Below, piece after piece: positions 47,501-57,400 of a stretch of 64,000 nt of DNA (positions are counted from its first letter, which is position 1; the number at the start of each line of letters is the position of its first letter). This DNA is from Hyalella azteca. Taxonomy: Eukaryota; Arthropoda; Malacostraca; Amphipoda; Hyalellidae. Where the stretch lies: the NCBI RefSeq assembly GCF_000764305.2, contig NW_025936664.1, forward strand, positions 1 through 64,000. The letters are read 5' to 3'. Position numbers and translations under genes: made by a program. The notes beneath the pieces were generated by a model that ran no database searches, was not told where the DNA came from, and was given only the letters and a program-made list of their open reading frames with translations.

Positions 47501-48845
47501 GTTCAGTATATGGCCAGCAAATACAATACGTCATTCTTTAAAATACATTAAATTTAAAATACTATTATAATGTAACAAAGAGTTAATAGTGAATAGTGTA
47601 GTGAATCTATATTGAGACACAATTGTAAAGCACAATGAACTCTCAATATATATATCACTTGGATGTATTTGGAGCCAATTTTACCACACTCTTACCTTAA
47701 TTATATTTTTTATACTCATTATTATTTTGAAACCAATAATGAATTAATAATATCGGATTGAATAAAAATAAATATATATCTAACTGATATAATTGATCCG
47801 TTTTTTCAGGAAAGAAAAAAAGTAGCTTATATCATATCACTTGGATGTTATTGTGTCAACTTTACCATATTCCTTACCTTGATTATATTTTTTATGCCCA
47901 TTGTTATTTCGAAATAATTAATAAAATAATAGTATCAGAATAAATTAAAATAAATACATGTGAAACTGATATAACCGATACCTTTTTTTTCAGGAAAGAA
48001 AGAAAGTTGCTTATATCGATGAGATTGACATTCCACTGACGAAGTTGTCTAAGCTCGTTGGAAGCAGCAGCTACATTGTCGACGAGAAGGTAAAAATAAA
48101 GTTTATCGAAATCAAGATTACAATTTACCTAAAGTATAATGTTTCATATACACCAAAGGCGAATATGAAAACTTTTTAATGTTCAAATGTCTACCATATT
48201 CTTACAAAGGCTTGGTTTTTAAAAATATCGGTCATTTTCTAAACCATAACGCTTTTTTTCGTATCACCAGGATTAACGGGGAAATTTGGAGCAATTCAAT
48301 GTGAAATTAAATTTTTATATAAGATTTGAAATAAGAAGAAATTTATTGAGAAAAATTCAGGAATCTTATATATCACAATATTAAGTGCAATGTCACGTTT
48401 GCAAGGTGGGGTGCGTAGGAGGGTAGGTTGTGGGATAAGTAATATGATTAAACGACTAATTAAAAATGAACAACCAATACATAAAAAATTGGTTACTTGA
48501 ATATTATTAATTTGCAGATAACATGGGTGGGCTTTGAGTGGAGTTTGTGGGATGTGCCATAAAAGTAAACGAATACTTGAAAATAGACAAGCAATTGATA
48601 AAAAATTGTAAACTTAAATCATTATTAATTTGCAGATAACATGGGTGGACTTTGAGTTGTTTGAGCTCCTGGAACGCATCCTGGCGCTGGCGCCGGACTG
48701 CCTGGAAATGTACGCTAATTTGCAGGCTTTCCACAAGCGCGTGCGGGAGCTGCCTAACATCAAGGCCTACAGGGCCTCGGAAGACTTCATTAAAATAAAG
48801 AAACTTTTTAATGGTCCGGTGGCGAAATTTGGCGGGGGGAATTGA
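41537..48845 (+). CDS. GST-5: complete mu-class glutathione S-transferase
   Basis: Five exons, all introns phase 0, give 221 aa, close to the usual 215-220 for mu GSTs: 41,537-41,572; 43,165-43,305; 45,422-45,604; 47,994-48,089; 48,636-48,845. Residues 1-about 85 form the thioredoxin-like glutathione domain: catalytic Tyr7, Trp46 or 47, Lys50, Asn59 then LPYYIDG, and Glu72-Ser73 where mu enzymes have Gln-Ser. The mu loop (GPAPGYS) is present. The C-terminal helical domain has the T-x-x-D capping box at 154-157. It should conjugate glutathione to electrophiles in the cytosol. Partial copies of exons 2, 3, 4 and 5, each with an acceptor, precede the true exons. The stop is followed by a minisatellite ending at an N and an adapter, so the 3' UTR is unreliable. 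Confidence 0.93.
42408..42598. repeat. 18-bp minisatellite in GST-5 intron 1
   Basis: About ten units of TACGTGTACTTAGGCCGC. Because 18 is a multiple of three, frames stay open on both strands (YVYLGR on plus, LSTRSG on minus) without coding meaning. Confidence 0.95.
42895..43053 (+). repeat. Foldback microsatellite element, copy 8
   Basis: Full copy in GST-5 intron 1 (left arm AGCGCATTTTCTC, palindrome ACTCACTGCAGTGAGT). Its T-rich 3' end runs directly into the decoy exon 2 acceptor at 43,067-43,068. Confidence 0.88.
43069..43080 (+). pseudogene. Decoy copy of GST-5 exon 2 start
   Basis: TTTGCATGTTCACACAG followed by TTGGGCCAGG is the same as the true acceptor and first ten coding bases at 43,165, 96 bp downstream. 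After that it diverges into a GGGTCAGG-type repeat. Confidence 0.85.
43165..43305 (+). CDS. GST-5 exon 2
   Basis: Forty-seven codons, LGQVPRYLLAHAGAEYTEKL to SGLEFPN, donor GTGAGG. Includes the mu loop and the Trp and Lys of the glutathione site. Confidence 0.93.
43778..45304 (+). repeat. Satellite of six exon 3 start copies in GST-5 intron 2
   Basis: Units of about 176-183 bp, each with the 5' intron end and the first 21 codons of exon 3: copies start at 43,778, 43,957, 44,707, 44,890, 45,066 and 45,242, then the real exon at 45,422. All keep LPYYID and ITE and stay open until after the KHL position, where sequence turns intronic. Five of six keep the AG acceptor; the oldest (43,778) has lost it. 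A dispersed repeat (44,213-44,650) splits the array between copies 2 and 3. Confidence 0.9.
44213..44650 (-). repeat. Dispersed repeat inserted in the exon 3 satellite
   Basis: Reverse copy of the 9,876-10,130 repeat, longer here. Both sides carry ACTAATTTTAC, either a target duplication or the host satellite sequence. It also carries a TGTTTGAAAATATATAA block like 1,430. Confidence 0.75.
45422..45604 (+). CDS. GST-5 exon 3
   Basis: Sixty-one codons from LPYYIDGDIKITESSAITKH to CFDSDF, acceptor CTCTAAAAG with a weak pyrimidine tract, donor GTAAGT. Glu-Ser replaces the Gln-Ser pair. Confidence 0.93.
46363..46660. repeat. Direct duplication of about 145 bp in GST-5 intron 3
   Basis: Two near-identical copies with GAGATAAATTTCTCGTGGCT and GGACACGTTCATTTTTTG. 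Confidence 0.9.
47144..47310. repeat. 22-bp minisatellite in GST-5 intron 3
   Basis: Seven to eight units of ATTATAGAGCTGTAGAAACA plus AG. Confidence 0.95.
47650..47993 (+). repeat. Tandem copy of the exon 4 acceptor region
   Basis: A 184-bp unit ending in TTTTTTCAG plus the first eight codons of exon 4 (ERKKVAYI; decoy 47,810-47,833) is followed by the intron end of the true exon at 47,994. After the decoy codons the sequence returns to intron (ATATCACTTGGATGTTATT). Confidence 0.9.
47994..48089 (+). CDS. GST-5 exon 4
   Basis: Thirty-two codons from ERKKVAYIDEIDIPLTKLSK to YIVDEK, acceptor TTTTTTCAG, donor GTAAAA. Confidence 0.92.
48518..48540 (+). pseudogene. Decoy copy of GST-5 exon 5 start
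   Basis: TTATTAATTTGCAG then ATAACATGGGTGGGCTTTGA copies the true acceptor and first codons (ITWVDFE, with D changed to G), 118 bp upstream of the real exon. Confidence 0.88.
48636..48845 (+). CDS. GST-5 exon 5
   Basis: Sixty-nine codons plus TGA: ITWVDFELFELLERILALAP to AKFGGGN. The T-x-x-D capping box and AFHKR are kept. Confidence 0.94.
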   Translation: MTWVDFELFELLERILALAPDCLEMYANLQAFHKRVRELPNIKAYRASEDFIKIKKLFNGPVAKFGGGN

Positions 48846-48859
48846 ACGCTAAGAAATGG

Positions 48860-49391
48860 CATGAAAGAATTTTTTGTGGCAACTGGGATGAAATTTTTCT
48901 TCGTGGCGGACTGGAACGAAGTTTTTTGTTCACGACAGACGGGAACGAATTTTTTTTTCGTGATAGACGGGAACAAATTTTTTCATCATGACAGATGGGA
49001 AAAATTTATAGCGACAGACGGGAAGGAATGTTTTCCTAGTGACAGACTAAAACAAATTATTTTCTCCGCAAAAGACTGGAACGAAGTTTTTTCTCCGAAA
49101 AAAGACTGGAACGAAGTTTTTTCTCCGAAAAAAGACTGGAACGAAATTTTTTCTCCACAAAAGACCGGAACGAAATTTTTTCTTCGCGAAAGACGGGAAC
49201 GAAATTTTTTCTCCACAAAAGACCGGAACGAAATTTTTTCTCCACAAAAGACCGGAACGAAATTTTTTCTTCGCGAAAGACGGGAACGAAATTTTTTCTC
49301 CACAAAAGACTGGAACGAAATTTTTTCTCCACAAAAGACCGGAACGAAATTTTTTCTTCGCGAAAGACGGGAACGAAATTTTTTCTCCACA
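48860..49391 (+). repeat. 29-bp minisatellite in the GST-5 3' region
   Basis: Degenerate from the first bases after the stop codon and regular from about 49,063: GAACGAAATTTTTTCTCCAC plus AAAAGACCG, unit 29 bp. Ends at a single N (49,392). The 29-bp unit is not a multiple of three, so the open frames on both strands change reading between units and are not taken as genes. Confidence 0.9.
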
Positions 49392-49400
49392 NTCACTAAA

Positions 49401-49438
49401 CTGTCTCTTATACACATCTAGATGTGTATAAGAGACAG
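49401..49438. other. Nextera mate-pair junction adapter (artefact)
   Basis: Same 38-bp mosaic-end dimer as at 29,115, preceded by only eight bases (TCACTAAA) after an N. Everything between 49,392 and 49,438 is library-derived. Confidence 0.97.
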
Positions 49439-50007
49439 GCCTTATAGTGCACCGTTTTTACTACCGTTAGGCGGTTAGGGTGCGGCTAATCTGTTGTTAC
49501 TTGCTAACACGTGAATGTCTAATTAAATTAAACTGTAAAACGGGGTTGGATCATTAACCGTTTTTAGCGCTTAACTTTTTTTTATACAAATAGTCTCGTA
49601 GTAAATTTATCACTCTACTGTATTTAAAGCTTATCTCATGGTACTTCAAGACCCATCAACACGATATTTTCAAGGCAAGAACTTTTTTGAATATAGGGTT
49701 TTCTTTTATTAAATTTCTAAACGGTCCAAGTCATCCCGCTTTACGGAATCTTAATCATCGACTGATGATTGCGGCACAAATGCAGTGAGAAAAATTACCT
49801 GCCTTTGCATAGCTACTATCATATTCAACAAATTTTTAAGTGTTACTCTTAATAATGGAATAAATAATTGCTGGCATTGCGTATAGGGACTTGGCTATAC
49901 ATTGAATTTGATTTTCATGCTCAGCTCGAGGTATCAAACCGATGATCTCTATTGATCTTGTAAACGCAATCAAAATTTATTCACATTTAATATCTAAATG
50001 TTGCCGT
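49439..50007 (+). repeat. Duplicate of 51,838-52,407, first copy
   Basis: Begins exactly at the adapter. The first 345 bp look identical to 51,838-52,182; from 49,784 the two differ at many positions. No coding content recognised. Confidence 0.92.
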
Positions 50008-50032
50008 CAACCAACAGTTTCTTCGTACCCGT

Positions 50033-50205
50033 GTAGCAGCACGTCTGTGTAGCAGCACGTCTGTGTAGCAGCACGTCTGTGTTGCAGCACGTCTGTGTTG
50101 CAGCACGTCTGTGTTGCAGCACGTCTGTGTAGCAGCACGTCTGTGTAGCAGCACGTCTGTGTTGCAGCACGTCTGTGTTGCAGCACGTCTGTGTTGCAGC
50201 ACGTC
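50033..50205. repeat. 16-bp minisatellite, first array
   Basis: About 11 units GTGT[TA]GCAGCACGTCT. The same unit follows the other copy of the duplicated segment at 52,487. Confidence 0.95.
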
Positions 50206-50445
50206 AGAACTATGTTAATGTTTGTCCCAGAAGGAACTATGTTAATGTTTGTCTTAGAAGAAACTATGTTAATGTTTGCCTCAGAAGGAACTATGTTAAT
50301 GTTTGTCCCAGAATGAACTATGTTAATGTTTGTCCCAGAAGGAACTATGTTAATGTTCGCCTCAGAAGGAACTATGTTAATGTTTGTCCCAGAAGGAACT
50401 ATGTTGATGTTTGTTCCAGAAGAAAAAGTATTACAGTTCGTCCCT
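50203..50445. repeat. 27-bp minisatellite
   Basis: About nine units of AACTATGTTAATGTTTGTCC plus CAGAAGG. The open frame (NYVNVCPRR repeated) follows from the unit length. Confidence 0.95.
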
Positions 50446-51330
50446 GAAGGAGAAATGAATTATTGAAATTGCGGCACTTATGCATTGTCCTACAATAAAT
50501 TCTTATGTACGTCCCCGAAAGAAAATGGTTCTGTTCCAGAAGGAGAAATGGAAATGTTTAAAATTACCAAAATCCCAGGGCGACCTTATTTTAGTCAAGA
50601 TTTTGGCCATAATCTAATTAAGTTGAGCAGTGTTCAACACCGCTGCTGAAACAAATACTAGTAATAGTTTGTAGAAAAAAAAGATACGTTTTATTTGCGT
50701 TGAATTTAAGGTAAACTTACATTACACGATCATTTCTTAGTTCCATTTTCGAACAACATTCTACCAATATTCCAGATGCAACAATCCCCGATGGTAATTA
50801 CAGTTGATATAAATTTTAAAATGAAACTTCAGCTAAAATTTGTTTGTTCCCATACTTGAAACAATGTTCACCCGTGGACGCAATTGAATCAATTCTGTTA
50901 GCACTTTAAAATCTAAGAACTTAAAAAGTTCAAATGTGAGATTGTGTTGTCAGATACTGCAAAAATCCAGCAACTGTCAGTAATAAATTGTTCAAAAACT
51001 CATCTCGTGTGTCTTTATGAACAATTTGACTTGTTTAGTTTCACATCGGAATTTTCTTTTCAGTTCCTCTGAGGAGTAACTGAAATAATCTAGAACGGTC
51101 GTGCATGTATTTAGCGTGAAGTTAATGGTAGGTAAACAGCCTTCAATCACAATTATAAATTGATATTCTGATGTTTTATACGAAGAATTAGCGTAATTTA
51201 AAACGTACGTGAGTAATTCTATAGTAAAAATATATAAAGTTTATAAGTCTTAACGCCAAGTCTTGGCATGCAGAGTCAAAATTTTCTTAAGAAACTGTTT
51301 TTCAGACTTACACATCGACCACCTCATGTT
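50446..51330. other. Upstream of GST-6, no gene seen
   Basis: AT-rich unique sequence without recognised features. Confidence 0.4.
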
Positions 51331-51340
51331 GTCATGCTAG

Positions 51341-51360
51341 TCGCTCAGTCAGCTGAGCGA
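51341..51360 (+). promoter_or_regulatory. Candidate Cnc-Maf site before GST-6
   Basis: An 8-bp inverted repeat, TCGCTCAG-TCAG-CTGAGCGA. On the minus strand it contains TGACTGAGC (51,343-51,351), an exact TGACnnnGC core as bound by Nrf2/CncC with small Maf. It lies 85-112 bp upstream of the possible start codons. No TATA box is visible. Binding is inferred. Confidence 0.5.
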
Positions 51361-51462
51361 ATTCGGTGGTAGATCGCATACGTAGCTCTTAATATTATGC
51401 ATCTAAGCTATGTTCTAACTACTTGAATATAAGAAATGGAATCTAATAACACAAGTGAAAAT

Positions 51463-51498
51463 ATGGTTCCTGTTCTAGGATATTGGGCAATCAGAGGC
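51463..51498 (+). CDS. GST-6 exon 1
   Basis: MVPVLGYWAIRG, donor GTAAGT. The upstream in-frame ATG at 51,436-51,438 could extend the protein. Confidence 0.92.
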
Positions 51499-54400
51499 GT
51501 AAGTATTCATTATTAAATGATGTTTATTTACTACAGTATTACCTGAATGCGTGATCACTTCATCTATTTATCCTCAACGGTTAACTAAACATTCATGCCC
51601 TATAATTTGACCTTGACAAAAACTACCAGTACTGAATGGATCATTCTTGCGTTCAAATACTGTGGATATCGAAAATGTGCACGAATACATACTATGAACG
51701 AAGGAGTAGTTTAGGTCGAATCTAATTAAGTATGCTCATAGTTACATTGAACGCTGTACGCTGGCAGCAGAGTTCATCTTTAATATTGCCATAATGTACG
51801 ACACTTAGATCATTTTTTCCTAATCGAACGTCAGGCAGCCTTATAGTGCACCGTTTTTACTACCGTTAGGCGGTTAGGGTGCGGCTAATCTGTTGTTACT
51901 TGCTAACACGTGAATGTCTAATTAAATTAAACTGTAAAACGGGGTTGGATCATTAACCGTTTTTAGCGCTTAACTTTTTTTTATACAAATAGTCTCGTAG
52001 TAAATTTATCACTCTACTGTATTTAAAGCTTATCTCATGGTACTTCAAGACCCATCAACACGATATTTTCAAGGCAAGAACTTTTTTGAATATAGGGTTT
52101 TCTTTTATTAAATTTCTAAACGGTCCAAGTCATCCCGCTTTACGGAATCTTAATCATCGACTGATGATTGCGGCACAAATGCAATGAGAAAAATTACCTG
52201 CCTTTGCATAGCTAATATCATATTCGACAAATTTTTAAGTGTTATTTTTAATAATGAAATGAAGAACTGCTGGCATTGCGTATAGGGACTTTTGGCTAAA
52301 CATAGAAAATGATTTTCATGCTCAGCTCGAGGTATCAAACCGATAATCTCTATTGATCTTGTAAACGCAATTAAAATTGATTGACATTTAATATCTGAAT
52401 GTTGCTGTTCTAAAAAGTACAAAATATGCTTCCCTTTATGAACGTATGAAATTCATGGCACAATGAAATGCCGTTCATCGTTACCGTGTTGCAGCACGTC
52501 TGTGTTACAGCACGTCCGTGTTGCAGCACGTCCGTGTTGCAGCACGTCCGTGTTGCAGCACGTCCGTGTTGCAGCACGTCCGTGTTGCAGCACGTCCGTG
52601 TTGCAGCACGTCTGTGTTGCAGCACGTCTGTGTTGCAACACAGACGTGCTTCCGTGTACCCTATTCAAGTGTACTACTAGAAACTTGTTACGTTTCTGTA
52701 ACTTATTAAGTTTCTGTAACTTATTAAGTTTCAGTAACTTATTAAGTTTCTATAACTTAGTAAGTTTATGTTCCGTAAGTTAGGTTAAGATGTCGCGTAT
52801 TCTCAAGTTTTTTTTTCAAGCCATCCTGACGGTAGACCGGCCTCTAATTAAGCGTAATTTCAGGCCCTATATCGCGATCGATCTACCGACACCGGAAAGA
52901 TCAGTGTACGCCATTGCAATCAATCGTTATTGTCTTTCATATCGATCGTAGAGCGTCGTATCGATTATTCGCCAGTGGCCATTTCCGATCAATCGTCATC
53001 TTTGAAGTGTTCCGCGACAAGCAAAGCCAAGGATCAGATATATATTAAACATTATATAGACTTGCATATTGCGCCTTATGTAACATACTTGTAAGTGTTC
53101 TATGCGCCGAATTTCGAGTAGCAGCCATTTTTGAGTAGAAAGAATTTCGAGTAGCAATCATTTTCGAGTAGGAAAAATTTTGGGAGCAGTCATTTTCGAG
53201 AAGGATGAATTTTGGGTACGGTAGTAGGTAGTCATTTTCGAGTAGGAAGAATTTCGGGTAGCAGTCGTTTTCGAGTAGGAAGAATTTAAAGTAGCAGCCA
53301 TCTTCGTGTAGGAAGAATTTCGAGTAGCAGTCGTTTTCTAGTAGGAAGAATTTCGAGTAGCAGCTATTTTTGAGTTGGAAGAATTTCGAGTAGAAGTCGT
53401 TTTCGAGTTGGAAGAATTTCAAGTAGCAGTCGTACTTTACTGCTTTATCTTTATATAATTAAAGTTCATTTCTCTTTTCCCTTTACAAATGACAATAGCA
53501 CAATAATCATTCTTGTTCAGCTAGCACAAGTGCCGCGCTACATGCTTGTCTTCGCTGAAGTGGAGTTATATATATATTATATATAATTAAAGTTCATTTC
53601 TCTTTTCCCTTCACAAATGACGTGTCAACATCACAATAATCATTATTGTCCAGCTCGCACAAGTGCCGCGCTACATGCTCGTCTTCGCTGAAGTGGAGTT
53701 TGAAGAGAAGCAGTACACGTGGGGCACCGCCCCCGACTTCGACAGGGGCGAATGGACCAGCGTTAAAGACAACTTGGGGCTCGAGTTTCCTAACGTAAGT
53801 ATTTTTATCGCTGAAAAATATTGTCTATTATGGACCAGCGTTAAAGACAACTTGGGACTCGAGTTTCCTAACGTAAGCATTTTTATCGCAGAAAAATAGT
53901 GTATTTTTTAATTCAGCTAAATTTACTTGCATATTTTTTCAATGTATATCAATTAATGCTCGTTTATTTATGGTTAATTAGCTATTTGTTTTGTTAGTGT
54001 CTATTTTAATTCAGCTGGATTTAGTTGGCTAATTTTTAAAGTTAAATCAATAAGCGCTCGTTTATTTGTGGATAATTAGCCATTTGTTGTGTTGTTGGAG
54101 CATTTTTTTAGTTTCAATAACATTTGTCATCCATCAAATTGATATTCATTGACAATTTCCTCGGATCTCGCCTCGAACGTTCCATGCACCAAATGAACGT
54201 TCCCGTATGCAAACGTTTAGCATGATTATATTGCTGAACGTTCCCGTATGCAAACGTTTAACCTGATTCTATTATTGATCATTCCTGCATGCAAATGTTT
54301 AACATGATTCTATCGTTGAACGTTGCCGTATGCAAACGTTTAACATGATTATATCGTTTAACGTTACCGTATACAAACGTTTAACATGATTCTACTCTTG

Positions 54401-57400
54401 AACGTTCCCGCATGCAAACGTTTAACATGATTCTATCGTTGAACGTTCCCGTATAGAAACGTTTAACATGATTATATTGTTGATCCTTCCCGTATGCAAA
54501 CGTTTAACACGATTCTACTGTTGAATATTGCCTATGCAAACGTTTAACATGATTCTACTGTTGAACGTTGCCGTATACAAACGTTAAACATGATTTTATC
54601 GTTTAACGTTCCCGTATGCAAACGTTTAACATACAGTGGGGGGAAATAAATATTCGTACACTTGAAAAATCGTATTTTAATGTATGTAAGTAAGTTAAAG
54701 ACAACTTGGGGCTCGAGTTTCCAAACGTAAGTATTTTTATCGCAGAAAAATATTGTCTATTATGGACCAGCGTTAAAGACAACTTGGGACTCGAGTTTCC
54801 TAACGTAAGTATTTTTATAGCAGAAAAAATAGTATCTATTTTCATTCAGCTGGATTTACTGGACATATTTTTTCTATGTATATCAATTGGTGATTGTATA
54901 TTCGTGGTTAATTTGCCATTTTTTCAGCATTTATTCACTTTAGTCCATACTATTTGTCATCCATAAAATTGATATTCATGTACAACTTCCTTCGCCTTGA
55001 ACGTTCCATACCCCAAAAAGAACGTTGCCATGTGCAAATGTATTCAAACGTTCCCGTATTCAAACGTTCAACGCGATTATATCGTTGAACGTTCCCGTAT
55101 GCAAACGTTTAACATGATTCTATTGTTGAACGTTGCCGTATACAAACGTTTAACATGATTCTATTGTTGAACGTTGCCGTGTACAAACGTTTAACATGAT
55201 TCTATCGTTGAACGTTCCCGTATGCAAATGTTTAACATGATTATATCGTTGAGCGTTGCCGTATACAAACGTTTAACATGATTCTACTGATGAACATTCC
55301 CGTATGCAAACGTTTAACTTAATTCTATTGTTGAACGTTCCCGCATGCAAACGTTTAACATGATTCTATCGTTGAACGTTGCCGTATGCAAACGTTTAAA
55401 ATTATTGAACGTTCCCGTATGCAAACGTTTAACACTATTATATCGTTGAACGTTCCCGTATACAAACGTTTAACATATTATTGAACGTTCCCGTATGCAA
55501 ATGTTTAACATATTATTGAACGTTCCCGTATGCAAATGTTTAACATGATTTTTAACGTTGCCACAGTTGCCGTATTTCATAGACGGTGAAGTCAAGATGA
55601 CCGAGAGCTCGGCCATCACCAAGCATCTGGCCCGGCGCTACAATTTACTGGGAAGCACTGAAGAGGAACACATCAGAGTGGACATGGCAGAGGGCATCAT
55701 TGCTGACATCCTGTGTGCTGTCTCCACACTCTGCCACGACCCTGAATTCGTGAGTAGACATTGATGAATTCGTGGGTAGATGAATTTGTGAGTGTAATGA
55801 ATTCGTGAGTAGATGTTGATGAATTCCTGAGTTTGATGAATTTGTGAGTTGATATTGATGAATTTGTGGGTTGATATTGATGAATTTGTGGGTTGATATT
55901 GATGAATTCGTGAGTAGAATTGATGAATTCGTGAGTAGATATTGATGAATTCGTGGGTAGACATTGATGAATTCGTGAGTAGATATTGATGAATTCGTGA
56001 GTAGACATTGATGAATTCGAGAGTAGACATTGATGAATTCGTGAGTAGACATTGATGAATTCGTGAGTAGACATTGATGAATTCGTGAGTAGACATTGAT
56101 GAATTCGTGAGTAGACATTGATGAATTCGTGAGTAGACATTGATGAATTCGTGAGTAGACATTGATGAATTCGTGAGTAGACATTGATGAATTCGTGAGT
56201 AGACATTGATGAATTCGTGAGTAGACATTGATGAATTCGTGAGTAGACATTGATGAATTCGTGAGTAGACATTGATGAATTCGTGAGTAGACATTGATGA
56301 ATTCGTGAGTAGACATTGATGAATTCGTGAGTAGACATTGATGAATTCGTGAGTAGACATTGATGAATTCGTGAGTAGACATTGATGAATTCGTGAGTAG
56401 ACATTGATGAATTCGTGAGTAGACATTGATGAATTCGTGAGTAGACATTGATGAATTCGTGAGTAGACATTGATGAATTCGTGAGTAGACATTGATGAAT
56501 TCGTGAGTAGACATTGATGAATTCGTGAGTAGACATTGATGAATTCGTGAGTAGACATTGATGAATTCGTGAGTAGACATTGATGAATTCGTGAGTAGAC
56601 ATTGATGAATTCGTGAGTAGACATTGATGAATTCGTGAGTAGACATTGATGAATTCGTGAGTAGACATTGATGAATTCGTGAGTAGACATTGATGANGAA
56701 TTAGTGAGTAGTGATGAATTCGTGAGTTTGATGAATTCGTGAGTAGACATTGATGAATTCGTGAGTTGATATTGATGAATTTGTGAGTATGATGAATTTG
56801 TGAGTTTGATGAATTTGTGAGTAGACATTGATGAATTCGTGAGTAGACATTGATGAATTCGTGAGTAGACATTGGCGAAGCCAATGTCTACATTTCTAAC
56901 AGCATTACTTGTTCTGGCCTGAGGGTGATTTTGTGACGTGAATATATGGCTAATTTATTCAATTTATTAATTTATTTAGACTATCCTTGGGATTATTTGA
57001 GCTTGAAGCTTTATATAAGAAAACATTAAAGCTGCTTAATAATCAACCAAAATTAATTAATAATCTTTATCTTGATTTGAGGTTTAGATCGCTAACTCAA
57101 AAAGGTGCGATATGAACTGGTAATATATTATATTATATTGTATTATATTATATTATATTATATTATTACTATTTTCTATTATATTATGACACACAATACT
57201 CTTAGGAAATAAATTGACATCAGACTTGCGTTGTTACAGGAAACCAAACTTGTGACATTCATCGAAAACCTAGACGTTTCTCTGCTGAAATTGGCGAAAT
57301 TGATCAAGAACAACAGCTTCGTCATCGGTGAAAAGGTGGGACTAGAAAATGTAGCGATTAAGGCGTTTGTGGTTAAAAAATTGCAGTTTTTATATAACAT

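Noticed and set aside
48861..49421. Open frames of 90-186 codons on both strands after GST-5
   Set aside because: Products of the 29-bp minisatellite; they run through an N and into the sequencing adapter.
49987..52783. Cys-rich frames (such as QHVRVAARPCCS repeats)
   Set aside because: 16-bp and 27-bp minisatellites; the same peptides arise in several frames and both strands.
55638..56884. Minus-strand frames of 330-396 codons in all three phases
   Set aside because: They are translations of a 22-bp repeat that lacks stops (66 bp = 22 residues in each phase). Codon content is fixed by the repeat, and the true gene is on the plus strand.
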